From NCBI RefSeq assembly GCF_030296595.1, contig NZ_AP027731.1, forward strand, positions 248,001-312,000: a stretch of 64,000 bases of DNA, given 5' to 3'. Under the pieces are notes generated by a model. The model worked only from the letters and a program-made list of their open reading frames with translations. It had not been told where the DNA came from and searched no databases. The position numbers were made by a program, and so were the translations under genes. Positions 46,262 to 55,424 of the stretch are shown piece by piece. The stretch comes from Naasia aerilata (GTDB taxonomy: Bacteria; Actinomycetota; Actinomycetes; Actinomycetales; Microbacteriaceae). Each line of letters opens with the position of its first letter. Position 1 is the stretch's first letter.

Positions 46262-47094
46262 CCACCCTCACAGCGGAGCACCCGGCGGCAACGCCCTCGT
46301 CACGGCAGTCGCACGTCCTCGCCGACGCGGTCACGATGCTCCGCCGCAACCTCCTGCACATCGTCCGCTACCCGGGACTCACGATCTTCGTGATCGGCGG
46401 TCCCGTGGTCTTCCTCCTGCTGTTCGTGTTCGTCCTCGGCGGCACGCTCGGCGCCGGCCTCCCCGGGGTGGACCCCGCCGCGGGCCGGGAGGCGTACCTC
46501 GCGTACGTGATGCCCGGCATCCTGGCGGTCACGATCGCCGGGACCGGCGGCGGCGCCGCGACGACGGTCTCGATGGACATGACGGAGGGCATCACCGCTC
46601 GCTTCCGCACGATGGCGATCTCGCGGGCGGCCGTCCTGGCCGGGCACGTGCTGGGCAACACCCTGCAGGCGATCCTCGCGGTCGTCATCGTGCTCGGGGT
46701 GGGCCTGCTGGTCGGATTCCGGCCCTCCGCGGGCCCCGGCGAATGGCTGGCGGCCTTCGGGATCGTCGCCCTGATCTCCTTCGCGGTGAGCTGGATCTCC
46801 GTGGCGCTCGGCATGAATGCGAAGTCCGTCGAGACCGCGAGCAACCTGCCGACGCTGCTCGTCCTGCTGCCCTTCCTCGGCAGCGGGTTCGTGCCGACCG
46901 GCTCGATGCCGCAGTGGATGCAGTGGTTCGCCGAGTACCAGCCGTTCACGCCCGTCGTCGAGACCCTGCGCGGGCTGCTGCTCGGCACCCCGCTCGGCTG
47001 GAGCCCGGCGCTCGCGATCGGCTGGAGCGTCGTGATCACCGTCGTCGGCTACGCCTGGTCCCTGGCGATCTACGAGCGGAAGTCCATCCGCTGA
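46258..47094 (+). CDS. ABC-2 type exporter permease (DrrB-like)
   Basis: Permease of 278 residues with six helices and an ABC-2 motif (SMDMTEGITARFRTMAISRAA), VLPFLGSGFVPTGSMPQWM and ETLRGLLLGTPL. It is the membrane partner of the ATPase before it. Together with the regulator and DUF4097 protein it forms a four-gene operon that should be released from repression by some intracellular signal. Confidence 0.9.
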   Translation: MTTLTAEHPAATPSSRQSHVLADAVTMLRRNLLHIVRYPGLTIFVIGGPVVFLLLFVFVLGGTLGAGLPGVDPAAGREAYLAYVMPGILAVTIAGTGGGAATTVSMDMTEGITARFRTMAISRAAVLAGHVLGNTLQAILAVVIVLGVGLLVGFRPSAGPGEWLAAFGIVALISFAVSWISVALGMNAKSVETASNLPTLLVLLPFLGSGFVPTGSMPQWMQWFAEYQPFTPVVETLRGLLLGTPLGWSPALAIGWSVVITVVGYAWSLAIYERKSIR

Positions 47095-47099
47095 TCGAG

Positions 47100-47156
47100 C
47101 GACTTGCCGAAAAGTCCCGCTATTCAGGCCGAATAGCGGGACTTTTTGGCAAGTCG
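47100..47156. repeat. intergenic palindrome, CGACTTGCC family (copy 2)
   Basis: Arms of 26 bases at 47100-47125 (begins CGACTTGCCGAAAAGTCCCG) and 47131-47156 with a single mismatch, loop of five. Its outer part matches the element at 6350. It lies between two plus-strand genes, six bases after the permease stop. The right arm holds a T5 run, so a terminator role is possible. Confidence 0.8.
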
Positions 47157-47191
47157 GCCTGCCCGTCTGGTTGGTTGGAGTCGTGGAATCC

Positions 47192-48067
47192 GTGTCCGAT
47201 GTCGCTTTCGCCGAGCGGCGCGCCCTTGTAGGCCTCGCCTACCGGATCCTCGGGACCGTCCAGGATGCCGAGGACGCAGCGCAGGAGACTCTGGCGAGGT
47301 GGTCGCAGCTCTCCGACGCGCAGCGTGCGGCCATCGAGTCTCCTCGCGCCTGGCTGCTTCGGGTGGCCGGCCGGGTCGCCCTCAACATGGCCACCTCGGC
47401 GCGGGCGCGGCGCGAGGAGTACGTGGGCGAGTGGCTGCCCGAGCCGGCGAACGCCTCCTGGCTCCTCGGCACGCCGTCCGAGGACCCTGCTGATCGGGCC
47501 GCGCAGAGCGAGGCGGTGAGCATGGCCCTCCTCGTCGTCCTCCAGTCCCTCTCCCCCGCCGAGCGGGTCGCTTTCGTGCTGCACGACGTCTTCGCGGTGC
47601 CGTTCCGGGAGATCGCGGATGTCCTCTCCCGCAGCGAGGAGGCGAGCAGGCAGCTCGCGACGTCCGCACGACGACGCGTGCGGGAGCGCCAGGCCGGCGA
47701 AGTGGATGCGGGGACGCACGGAAAGGTCCTCGCCGCGTTCCTGCGGGCGGCCGAGACCGGCGATCTCGGCGCCCTGATCGCCGTCCTGAGCCCAGGCGTG
47801 GAGCTGCGATCCGACGGCGGCGGCCGGGTGAGCGCGGCGCTCCGGCCAGTGCAGGGCAGCGATCGCGTCGCCCGCTTCGTGCTCGGGGTGACGGCGAAGA
47901 ACCCCGATGGACGGGTGAGCATCGAGCCGGTGGGCGGCGTCCCGGCTGCGGTGATCCGGGTGGGGACGGCCCCGCTGGCGGTCGTCACCCTGTCCGTCGT
48001 GGCGGGTGTGGTCGAGCACGTCTGGCTGACCATGAATCCGGACAAGCTGACGACCTGGACCCAGTAG
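47192..48067 (+). CDS. ECF41-type RNA polymerase sigma factor
   Basis: Sigma factor of about 291 residues. Sigma-2 (LVGLAYRILGTVQDAEDAAQ) and sigma-4 (FREIADVLSRSEEASRQ) are joined by a linker with WLPEP, and the C-terminal SnoaL-like extension has DGGGR and NPDKL. WLPEP, DGGGK and NPDKL are the diagnostic motifs of the ECF41 group, whose C-terminal domain controls activity without an anti-sigma factor. GTG at 47192 gives an 11-base gap from GGAG; GTG at 47183 or TTG at 47171 are alternatives. The convergent operon at 48090-49279 is the probable target. Confidence 0.85.
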   Translation: MSDVAFAERRALVGLAYRILGTVQDAEDAAQETLARWSQLSDAQRAAIESPRAWLLRVAGRVALNMATSARARREEYVGEWLPEPANASWLLGTPSEDPADRAAQSEAVSMALLVVLQSLSPAERVAFVLHDVFAVPFREIADVLSRSEEASRQLATSARRRVRERQAGEVDAGTHGKVLAAFLRAAETGDLGALIAVLSPGVELRSDGGGRVSAALRPVQGSDRVARFVLGVTAKNPDGRVSIEPVGGVPAAVIRVGTAPLAVVTLSVVAGVVEHVWLTMNPDKLTTWTQ

Positions 48068-48089
48068 GCCGGCTGACGGCCGACGGCGA

Positions 48090-48830
48090 TCAGTCGCGTG
48101 TGCGCCCGGCGAGCCATTCGTCGAAGGAGACCTTCCCCAGTCGAGCGCCGGGCCCGGCGAGCAGCCCGCTCGTCCTCATGATCAGGCGCGGCATCGGGAC
48201 GCTGAACACGGGTGTGCGCGCACCCGGAGCCCGCTCGCAGCGGCGCACGAGGTCCGCCAGCTGCTCGACGCGCGGGCCGGCGAGGTCGGGGATGCGACCC
48301 GAGGGACCGGCGAGCACGGCGTCGGCCAGCGCGGCCCCCACCTCGACCGCCGCGACGGGCTGAATCGTCATCGTGGGCACGACGATCACCGGCCCCAGCC
48401 TTCCCCGCGCGCGGAGCTGATCCGCGAACTCGTGGAACTGCGTGGCGCGGAGGATCGTCCAGGGGATCGATCCACCCACCACCGCGCGCTCCTGCGCGAC
48501 CTTGCCCGCGTAATAGCCGACCTCCGCTCCATCGATCCCGACGATCGAGAGCGCCAGGTGGTGCCCGACGCCCGAGGCGGCCTCGGCCGCAAGAAGATTC
48601 TCGGTCGAACGCGTGAAGTACTCGACGGCCTGCTTCGTCCGGAGCGTCTGCACGCTCGCGACGTCGACGACCGCGTCGCAGCCGTCGAGCCTCCCGTCGA
48701 GGCCGCTCCCGGTGAGCAGGTCGACCCCCGCTCCCCGGGTGAGCGGCACCACCTCGACGCCCCGCTCGGCGAGCGCGGCGACCACGTGCACGCCCACCGC
48801 TCCCGTGGCGCCCGCCACCGCGACCCTCAT
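48090..48830 (-). CDS. NAD(P)-binding epimerase/oxidoreductase, probable ECF41 target
   Basis: Protein of 246 residues with an atypical SDR or NmrA-like Rossmann fold: VAVAGATGAVGVHVVAAL at the N-terminus, ADVASVQTL-type and YYAGKVAQERAV regions, then LRATQFHEFA. The YxxxK pair is displaced, so activity is unproved. Genes for oxidoreductases or epimerases like this are the usual partners of ECF41 sigma factors. Start ATG overlaps the stop of the membrane protein (ATGA). Confidence 0.82.
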   Translation of the reverse strand: MRVAVAGATGAVGVHVVAALAERGVEVVPLTRGAGVDLLTGSGLDGRLDGCDAVVDVASVQTLRTKQAVEYFTRSTENLLAAEAASGVGHHLALSIVGIDGAEVGYYAGKVAQERAVVGGSIPWTILRATQFHEFADQLRARGRLGPVIVVPTMTIQPVAAVEVGAALADAVLAGPSGRIPDLAGPRVEQLADLVRRCERAPGARTPVFSVPMPRLIMRTSGLLAGPGARLGKVSFDEWLAGRTRD

Positions 48831-49279
48831 CGGGACGCCGCCAGGTGCTCGTGCCGGCCTGCGGTCGCATCGGCCGCGGGACGCCGCCTGGCCGGGAGGA
48901 GGAGCAGAGCGAAGGCGAGGCAGCCCGCCAGCGCGAGCAGAGTGCCCCACGCATCGATCGGGTCCAGCAGGTCCAGGTGCTGGGCGTGGTATCCGACATG
49001 CAGGGCGCCGAAGACGAGCCATGCGCCCCCGAGCACGCGGGAGCCGGACGGGTCCTTGAGGAGGAGCGCGACGATCCCTCCCGCAGCGAGGCCCAGGTAG
49101 AGGGCGCCCACGTCCCGGATCAAGTGCTCGTTGTATGGCCCGTCCACCGCGACCCACGCATGCGTGAGCCCCGGGAAGGAGGAGTAGAAGCTGTGCGGCG
49201 CGAAGCCGGCCCATCCGCCCGTGAACAGGCCGACGGCCACGGAGAGCAGCAGGATCGCCTGCCGGAGTCGTGTTCCCAT
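48827..49279 (-). CDS. four-helix membrane protein, probable ECF41 target
   Basis: Protein of 150 residues with four membrane helices, and FAPHSFYSSFPGLTHAW and ALHVGYHAQHLDLLDPIDAW between them. It is a conserved hypothetical of the type found beside NAD(P)-binding proteins. It leads a two-gene unit with the epimerase (ATGA overlap). The ATG at 49279 follows a probable ECF41 promoter. Confidence 0.65.
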   Translation of the reverse strand: MGTRLRQAILLLSVAVGLFTGGWAGFAPHSFYSSFPGLTHAWVAVDGPYNEHLIRDVGALYLGLAAGGIVALLLKDPSGSRVLGGAWLVFGALHVGYHAQHLDLLDPIDAWGTLLALAGCLAFALLLLPARRRPAADATAGRHEHLAASR

Positions 49280-49288
49280 ACTCCAGAA

Positions 49289-49315
49289 GACGCCGCAGCT
49301 TCCCGGAATGTGAGG
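49289..49315 (-). promoter_or_regulatory. candidate ECF41 promoter
   Basis: Minus strand CCTCACA (49315-49309), 16 bp, CGTC (49292-49289), nine bases from the ATG. The published ECF41 consensus is TGTCACA with CGTC at about 16-17 bp; five of seven -35 bases and all -10 bases match. Confidence 0.6.
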
Positions 49316-49335
49316 CGGGGAACCGATCGATCAGT

Positions 49336-49348
49336 GCGGACTGTCCGC
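49336..49348. promoter_or_regulatory. palindrome upstream of the pca regulator
   Basis: GCGGACTGTCCGC is a perfect 13-bp palindrome 38 bases before the regulator ATG. TAGGGT (49372-49377) lies nine bases before that ATG. It could be the operator for autoregulation. Confidence 0.4.
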
Positions 49349-49386
49349 GAACCAGAAGGGTCAGGTGCGGCTAGGGTCGAGGTCCG

Positions 49387-50172
49387 ATGACCACACCCGC
49401 CCCACGGTCCGTGTTCGGGCGGACGCTGTCGCTGCTGACCGCGTTCGCCGGTGCACCTGACGGCGAGCGCACCCTCTCCGAGCTGGCCCGGCTGAGCGGA
49501 CTTCCGCTCACGACCGCGCATCGACTCTGCGGACAGCTGGAGCGCGAGGGGATGCTCGAGCGCCTGCCGACGGGCGGCTACCGGATCGGCCTCCGGCTCT
49601 GGGAGCTCGGGATGCTGGCGCCCCGCTCGCACGGTCTCCGCGAGGTGGCCCTGCCGTTCCTCGAGGACCTCTACGAGGTGACCCACCAGAACGTGCAGCT
49701 GATGGTGCTCGACGGCACCGAGGCGGTCATCGTCGAGCGGCTCCGCTCGCGGAACGCCGTCCGGCTCGAGGGCGGGGCCGGGGGCCGGCTGCCGGTGCAC
49801 GCCACCAGCGGCGGCATCGCGCTCCTGGCCTACAGCGATCCCGCGACCGTCAGCGCCGTCCTCGCCGCACCCATGAAGCGCTACACGGACGCGACCATCC
49901 AGTCGGAGCACGAGCTCCGGTCCGCCATGGCGGGGGTGCGTCAGCAGGGCTACCTCGAGCTGCGCGCCCACCTCACGCCAGGGTCGACGTCGATCGCGGC
50001 GCCGATCTTCGTCCGGCCGAGAGCGGCGGTGGGAGCGGTCTCGGTCGTCAGCGAGCTGGGCGTCGACACGCACGCCCTGCTCCCCGCCATCCTCACCACC
50101 GCCCGCGCGATCGGTCGTGCGCTCGCCACCGACCGCAACGACGCGACGGGCCGCGCCGCGGCACAGCGCTGA
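49387..50172 (+). CDS. pcaR: IclR-family regulator, probable control of the pca operon
   Basis: Regulator of 261 residues with an N-terminal winged helix (RTLSELARLSGLPLTTAHRL) and a C-terminal ligand-binding GAF-like domain (HQNVQLMVLDGTEAVIVERL; ARLPVHATSGG-type AGG region). It is adjacent and convergent to the pca genes. Members of this family (PcaR, PobR, PcaU) sense protocatechuate, 4-hydroxybenzoate or beta-ketoadipate. Activator or repressor cannot be told here. Confidence 0.82.
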   Translation: MTTPAPRSVFGRTLSLLTAFAGAPDGERTLSELARLSGLPLTTAHRLCGQLEREGMLERLPTGGYRIGLRLWELGMLAPRSHGLREVALPFLEDLYEVTHQNVQLMVLDGTEAVIVERLRSRNAVRLEGGAGGRLPVHATSGGIALLAYSDPATVSAVLAAPMKRYTDATIQSEHELRSAMAGVRQQGYLELRAHLTPGSTSIAAPIFVRPRAAVGAVSVVSELGVDTHALLPAILTTARAIGRALATDRNDATGRAAAQR

Positions 50173-50177
50173 GGCGA

Positions 50178-50238
50178 CGCGGGTCGTGCGGACATCCGCA
50201 CCCCCGCTGCCAGCCGTGTTCTGTCCGCAGGACCCGCG
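50178..50238. repeat. intergenic palindrome between pcaR and pcaF
   Basis: Arms CGCGGGTCGTGCGGACA (50178-50194) and TGTCCGCAGGACCCGCG (50222-50238) with one mismatch. An inner palindrome TGCGGACATCCGCA (50187-50200) overlaps the left arm. Located between convergent genes six bases after the regulator stop. Confidence 0.7.
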
Positions 50239-50250
50239 CGAGCCGCAGCG

Positions 50251-51464
50251 CTAGCCGACGCGCTCGAAGACCGCCGCGAGCCCCTGGCCGCCGCCGATGC
50301 ACATGGTCTCGAGCACCCAGTGGGCGTCGAGGTCCTGCGCCTCGCTCGCGAGCGTCGCGAGCATCCGGACGCCGGTCGCCGCGAGCGGGTGGCCGATCGA
50401 GATGCCGCCGCCGCGCGGGTTGAGGCGGGGTCCTCGTCCTCGATGCCCCACTCGTCGAGGCACGCGAGCATCTGCACCGCGAAGGCCTCGTTGAGCTCGA
50501 TGAGGTCGAGGTCCTTGAACGTCAGGCCCGCACGCTGCAGGGCGCGGTTCGCGGCCGGGACCGGCCCGATGCCGAACCGGTTGGGCTCCACGCCCGCGAC
50601 CGCCCACTTCTCGAGCCGGAGCATCGGCGTGAGGCCGAGCTCAGCCGCACGCTCCGGCGTCGTCACGATGCAGGCCGCGGCAGCGTCGTTCTGGCCGCTC
50701 GCGTTGCCGGCCGTGACCGTGGCCTCCGGGTCCTTCTTCGCGAGCGGCGCGCGCAGGGCGGCGAGCGCTTCGAGGGTCGTGTCGCGGCGCGGGTGCTCGT
50801 CGCGGTCGACGAGCGTGGGACCCTTGCGCCCGGGCACCTCGACCGGGACGATCTCGCGGTCGAACAGGCCCGCGTCCTGCGCGGCGACCGCGCGTTGGTG
50901 CGAGCGCAGGGCGTAGGCGTCCTGGCGTTCGCGCGTGATCCCGTACTCCTTGCGCAGCACCTCCGCCGATCCGATGTTGCCGTCCGGCAGCGGGTGGAAG
51001 CGCCCTCCGGCGCGCTCGCGACCGCGGGTCAGCGCGTCCTGGAACACGAGCGGACCGGACAGACCGCGGCGGCCCTGCTCGGAGTAGTACGGAGCGTTGC
51101 TCATCGACTCGACGCCGGCGGCGAGCACGACGTCGGAGACGCCGGTCTGCACCTGCATCGCGGCGTTCACGACGGCCTGCAGCCCTGACCCGCAGCGGCG
51201 GTCGAGCTGGTAGCCGGTCGCGGTGATCGGCAGTCCCGCGTCCAGCGCCGCGACGCGGCCGATCGGCGGAGCCTCCATCGTCGAGTAGCACTGGCCGAAG
51301 AGCACGTCGTCGACCGCGTCGCCGGGCAGCCCGGTGCGCTCGAGAAGGGCCTTGAGGATGTGCGTGGCGAGGTCGAGGGCCGACAGCGGCGCGAGCACGC
51401 CGCTGAAGCGGCCGACCGGGGTGCGCAGGGGCGAGCAGACGACGGCTTCGCGGAGCTCGGTCAC
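50251..51464 (-). CDS. pcaF: beta-ketoadipyl-CoA thiolase, frame broken as given
   Basis: Thiolase of about 404 residues that cleaves beta-ketoadipyl-CoA into succinyl-CoA and acetyl-CoA, the last step of the pathway. The nucleophilic Cys is in [15 protein letters not shown] (near residue 90), and the His and second Cys are in [10 protein letters not shown] and [10 protein letters not shown]. The frame is lost at GGGG 50427-50430; one added base restores it. The GTG at 51464 overlaps the pcaJ stop (GTGA). It ends the pobA-pca operon. Confidence 0.88.
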
Positions 51465-52117
51465 GAGGCCACCGCCGTCAGGGAGTCGGCGACCCGGAAG
51501 GCGCAGCCGGTGAGCTCGCGGACGCCGTCGACGGTCTCGCCGGGCGCGAGCTCGATGAGCTCGAGGCCGTCCTCGGTCACGTCGAAGACCGCCCGGTCGG
51601 TGATGATCCGGTTGACGCACGCCTTGCCGGTGAGCGGCAGGGCGCACTCCGTCAGGATCTTGTGCTCGCCGCTCTTGGCGACGTGCTCCATGACGACGAT
51701 GACGCGCTGGGCGCCCGCGACGAGGTCCATGGCGCCGCCCATGCCCTTGATGAGCTTGCCCGGGATCGCCCAGTTGGCGATGTCCCCGCGCTCGGACACC
51801 TGCATAGCGCCGAGCACCGCGACCTCGATGCGCCCGCCGCGGATCATGCCGAAGCTCGCCGCCGAGTCGAAGTAGGAGGCGCCGGGGAGGACGGTCACCG
51901 TCTCCTTGCCCGCGTTGATGAGCTTCGGGTCCTCCTCGCCCTCCCAGGGGTAGGGCCCCACTCCGAGGATGCCGTTCTCGCTGTGCAGGACGATCGTCTT
52001 GCCCTCGGGCAGGTAGTTGGGGATGAGGGTCGGCAGGCCGATCCCGAGGTTCACGTAGGAGCCGTCCTCCAGCTCCAGGGCGGCGCGCGCCGCCATCTCG
52101 TCTCGCGTGAGTGGCAT
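51461..52117 (-). CDS. pcaJ: 3-oxoadipate CoA-transferase, beta subunit
   Basis: CoA-transferase subunit of 218 residues transferring CoA from succinyl-CoA to beta-ketoadipate. Catalytic Glu lies in [13 protein letters not shown], with [11 protein letters not shown] before it and [19 protein letters not shown] after. It forms a heterotetramer with PcaI, whose gene ends one base earlier. Confidence 0.93.
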   Translation of the reverse strand: MPLTRDEMAARAALELEDGSYVNLGIGLPTLIPNYLPEGKTIVLHSENGILGVGPYPWEGEEDPKLINAGKETVTVLPGASYFDSAASFGMIRGGRIEVAVLGAMQVSERGDIANWAIPGKLIKGMGGAMDLVAGAQRVIVVMEHVAKSGEHKILTECALPLTGKACVNRIITDRAVFDVTEDGLELIELAPGETVDGVRELTGCAFRVADSLTAVAS

Positions 52118-52118
52118 G

Positions 52119-52900
52119 TCAGCCCTCCTGTCGGGTGCGCACGGTGCGCTTCTCGATCGGCAGATCGTTCGCCTGCTCCGGGGTCAGCCCGACGACGCGG
52201 TCGACGTAGATGCCGGGCAGGTGGACCTCGTCCGGGTCCAGGGCGCCCGGCTCGACGACCTCGTCCACCTCGGCGATGGTGACGCGTCCCGCCATCGCGA
52301 CGAGCGGGTTGAAGTTGCGAGCGCTCTTCTCGAACACAAGGTTGCCGTGCCAGTCGGCCTTGGCGGCGCGCACGAGGGCGAAGTCGGTGCGGATCGCCTG
52401 CTCGAGCACGTACTCGGTGTCCTTGCCGAGCAGCACGTCGAAGCTCGCGGTGGGCTTCGGCGGCGAGGAGACGAGCACCCCGCCGTCCGCGCCGTAGCGC
52501 CAGGGCAGGCCGCCCTCCGACACCAGGGTGCCGACGCCGCTCGCGGTGTAGAAGGCGGGGATGCCGACGCCGCCCGCGCGGAGGCGCTCCGCCAGGGTGC
52601 CCTGCGGCGTGAGCTCCAGCTCGATCTCGCCGCCGAGGTACTGGCGGGCGAACTCCTTGTTCTCCCCCACATAGGAGCCGATGGCGCGGCGGATGCGCCC
52701 GGCGGCCAGCAGGAGCCCGAGCCCCCAGCCGTCGACGCCGAGGTTGTTCGAGACGATCTCGAGGTCGCCGGTCCCCTGCTCGAGCAGGGCCCGGATGAGC
52801 TCGATCGGGACGCCGTTCAGGCCGAACCCCCGACGGCGATCGAGGCGCCCTCCGGGATGTCAGCGACCGCCTCGGCGGGTGTGGCGACTCTCTTGTCCAT
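52119..52900 (-). CDS. pcaI: 3-oxoadipate CoA-transferase, alpha subunit, frame broken as given
   Basis: CoA-transferase alpha subunit of about 260 residues. The sequence as given has [20 protein letters not shown] then hits a stop after AVGGSA. Adding one base in CCCCC 52827-52831 gives [19 protein letters not shown] and joins the rest, including [12 protein letters not shown]-type loop and [17 protein letters not shown]. The ATG at 52900 overlaps the pcaL stop. With PcaJ it activates beta-ketoadipate. Confidence 0.88.
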
Positions 52901-54093
52901 CAGTCCTCCTCGTCGTCCGCCGCGTGGGCGGAGGCGTCGTCGTTCTGCGCGGCGGCGGCGGTCTCCGCGAAGACGCGCTTGGCGATCCCGAAGGCGGTGT
53001 TCGCGTCGGGGACGCCCGCGTAGATCGCGGTCTGCAGGAGGATCTCGGTGATCTCCTCCTTCGTGAGCCCGTTCCGCTGCGCGGCGTGCAGGTGCAGCTC
53101 CAGCTCGTGCCAGTGGTGCGCGGTCACGAGGCTCGAGATCGTCACGGCGCTGCGCATCCGCCGGTCGAGTCCGGGCCGGGTCCAGACGCTCCCCCACGCG
53201 TACTCGGTGATGAACCGCTGGAAGTCCCGGGTGTCGGGCGTGATGCCGGCGAGGGAGGCGTCGACGTACGGCCCCGACAGCACCTCGCGGCGCACGATCA
53301 TGCCGGCGTCGTACCGATTCGCGGGAAACGCGGCGGTAAGCAGGGCGGCGACCGTGTCGGCCCGCTCGACCTGGGCCTGGTGGCCCGTGTCCGCGAGCAG
53401 CTCGCTGCGTGCGCCCATCGCCGCGGCGAGCTCGGCCGCCTGGTCGGCGGTGACGACAGGGTCGGAGTCGCCGGCGATCACGATCGACCGCGCGGTGATC
53501 GAGCCGGCGTCGGCACGGCGGTCGAACCCGGCGAGCGCCTCGCAGCAGAGCGCGTAGGACTCGTCGTCCACGTCGACCAGGTCCTTGAGCATCCGCCCGA
53601 CGACATCCGGCTCGCGGGTCAGGTAGCCGGGCGCGAACCAGCGGCCGCTCGTCGCGGCGATCAGTGAGGCGGTGCCCTGCCGGCGCACCTGCTCGGCCCT
53701 CGAGGTCCAGCCCTCGGCCTCGCCGATCTTCGCGTTCGAGCAGATCACCGCGAGGCCGTCGAGGCGATCGCCCGCCGGGCCTGCGGCGAGCTCGATGCCG
53801 ATCGCGCCGCCGAGGGACGCGCCCGCGTAGCGGAAGCGCCCGCCGCCGAGCGAGTCGACGAGCACGAGGACCGCGGCCGCGAGGTCCGCCATCGTGAACG
53901 GCTCGCGGGTCGCGGGACTGATGCCGTGGCCCGGCAGATCGAAGCGGACGACGCGATGGGTGGCCGTCAGCCGGCTCGCGGCCGGGGCCCAGGCGTCCGA
54001 GACCGTGCCGAGGGAGGGTCCGAGCACGAGCAGCGGGGCGGCCTGATCGGTCGAGCTGGTCGGGTCGAGGACACCGCGGACGACGGGGATCAT
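52900..54093 (-). CDS. pcaL: fused 3-oxoadipate enol-lactonase and 4-carboxymuconolactone decarboxylase
   Basis: Bifunctional protein of 397 residues. Residues 1-260 are the PcaD hydrolase (LGPSLGTVSDAW oxyanion, nucleophile in YAGASLGG, His in DTGHQAQVE). Residues 275-380 are the PcaC CMD domain (DFQRFITEYAWGSVWTRPGL; HHWHELELHLHAAQRNGLT). The fusion is typical of Actinobacteria. It converts 4-carboxymuconolactone through beta-ketoadipate enol-lactone to beta-ketoadipate. Overlapped at both ends by pcaB and pcaI. Confidence 0.94.
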   Translation of the reverse strand: MIPVVRGVLDPTSSTDQAAPLLVLGPSLGTVSDAWAPAASRLTATHRVVRFDLPGHGISPATREPFTMADLAAAVLVLVDSLGGGRFRYAGASLGGAIGIELAAGPAGDRLDGLAVICSNAKIGEAEGWTSRAEQVRRQGTASLIAATSGRWFAPGYLTREPDVVGRMLKDLVDVDDESYALCCEALAGFDRRADAGSITARSIVIAGDSDPVVTADQAAELAAAMGARSELLADTGHQAQVERADTVAALLTAAFPANRYDAGMIVRREVLSGPYVDASLAGITPDTRDFQRFITEYAWGSVWTRPGLDRRMRSAVTISSLVTAHHWHELELHLHAAQRNGLTKEEITEILLQTAIYAGVPDANTAFGIAKRVFAETAAAAQNDDASAHAADDEED

Positions 54094-55424
54094 GCGCTCC
54101 TCCGGGAGGCCGCGACGGCGGCGTCGATCATGCGGTCGGACAGGCCGACGGGTCCACCCGTTCCCGTCACCGCGCGGAGTCGCTCGACGGCATCCGGGCC
54201 GGCATCCGGCTCCGCACCCACGGCGGTCGCCAGCGCGCCGACGAAGTCGTCGCCGTGCAGCGCGGTCCGGACGAGCTCGGCGGCTCGGGCGCGGCCAACG
54301 AACGGCACCAGCGCCCACTGAGCACGCTCGGCGTGGATCGCGCCGCCCGAGAGGTCGAGGTTCTCCCGCATCCGGTCGTCCCGCACGGCGAGCGCGGCCA
54401 CCGCGGCGGCGGCCAGGTCGGCGCTCTCGAGGGCCAGCCGGAGCAGCTCGCGAAGCGGCTGCCACTCGGCGTGCCAGTCGCCGGACGGACGGTCGTCGAG
54501 CGCGAGCTCCGCCCCGAGCAGGGTCGACGCGAGGCCGGGGGCCCGCCGCGCGGCGCCCACGAGCAGCACCGCGGCGACGGGATTCTGCTTCTGCGGCATC
54601 GCGGAGGATCCACCCTCGCCCTCCGCGAGCTCCAGGTCGAGCTCGCCGAGCTCGGTGCGGGCGCCCTGCGCGATCTCGAGGCCGAGCCTGCCGAGCGCGC
54701 CGAGCAGCACGGCCAGCGCGGCGCCGAGGGAGGCGACGGTGCTCCGCTCGACGTGCCACGGGACGGGGCGGTCGGCGAGGCCCAACCGTTCAGCGTACTC
54801 GCGGCGCACCTGGGCGGCCGCGTCCTCGCCGAGGGCGTCGGCCAGCACGGCGAGCGTGCCAACGGAGCCGGCGAGCTGCGCGGGCAGCTCGACCGCCTCC
54901 AGCGCGCGCCATGCGCGGGTGATGCCGTCGAGGAGCACCGCGACGCGCAGGCCGAACGTGGTGGGCGCGGCCTGCTGGCCGAGCGTCCGCCCGGCGACGG
55001 GCGTGTGCCGCGTCTCCTCCGCGAGCGTGGCGAGACCGTCGAGCACCGGTCCGAGCGCGGATCCGATCGCGGTCCGGGCTCGGGCGGCGACGAGCATGGC
55101 CGCCGTGTCGAGGATGTCCTGACTCGTCGCGCCCTGGTGGAGCACGGCCTGCACCTCGCCGGTCGCGCCCGCTTTCAGCGCCGCGAGCAGGGGGATCACC
55201 GGGTTCCCGCCGGCCCGCCCGGCCGCCGCGATGGCCGGGACATCGAGCTCGATGTCGCCGAGGCCGGAGGGCCCGCTCGGCGCGGCGCCCGCGGTCGCGA
55301 GGGCGCCGAGCAGGGCCTCCTCCGCGTCGACCATGGCGCGCACGTAGGCGTCGTCCCCGACGATCGTCGCCGCTGCCGGCCCCGTGGGGTCGAGCAGGCC
55401 GACGTCGAAGGGCACGTCCGCCAT
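54090..55424 (-). CDS. pcaB: 3-carboxy-cis,cis-muconate cycloisomerase
   Basis: Fumarase/aspartase superfamily enzyme of 444 residues that lactonises 3-carboxymuconate. Visible signatures are LHQGATSQDILDTA, GRTLGQQAAPTTFGLRV and the flexible signature loop GGSSAMPQKQNPVAA with the catalytic Ser. ATGA overlaps join it to pcaG before it and pcaL after it. Confidence 0.94.
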   Translation of the reverse strand: MADVPFDVGLLDPTGPAAATIVGDDAYVRAMVDAEEALLGALATAGAAPSGPSGLGDIELDVPAIAAAGRAGGNPVIPLLAALKAGATGEVQAVLHQGATSQDILDTAAMLVAARARTAIGSALGPVLDGLATLAEETRHTPVAGRTLGQQAAPTTFGLRVAVLLDGITRAWRALEAVELPAQLAGSVGTLAVLADALGEDAAAQVRREYAERLGLADRPVPWHVERSTVASLGAALAVLLGALGRLGLEIAQGARTELGELDLELAEGEGGSSAMPQKQNPVAAVLLVGAARRAPGLASTLLGAELALDDRPSGDWHAEWQPLRELLRLALESADLAAAAVAALAVRDDRMRENLDLSGGAIHAERAQWALVPFVGRARAAELVRTALHGDDFVGALATAVGAEPDAGPDAVERLRAVTGTGGPVGLSDRMIDAAVAASRRSA

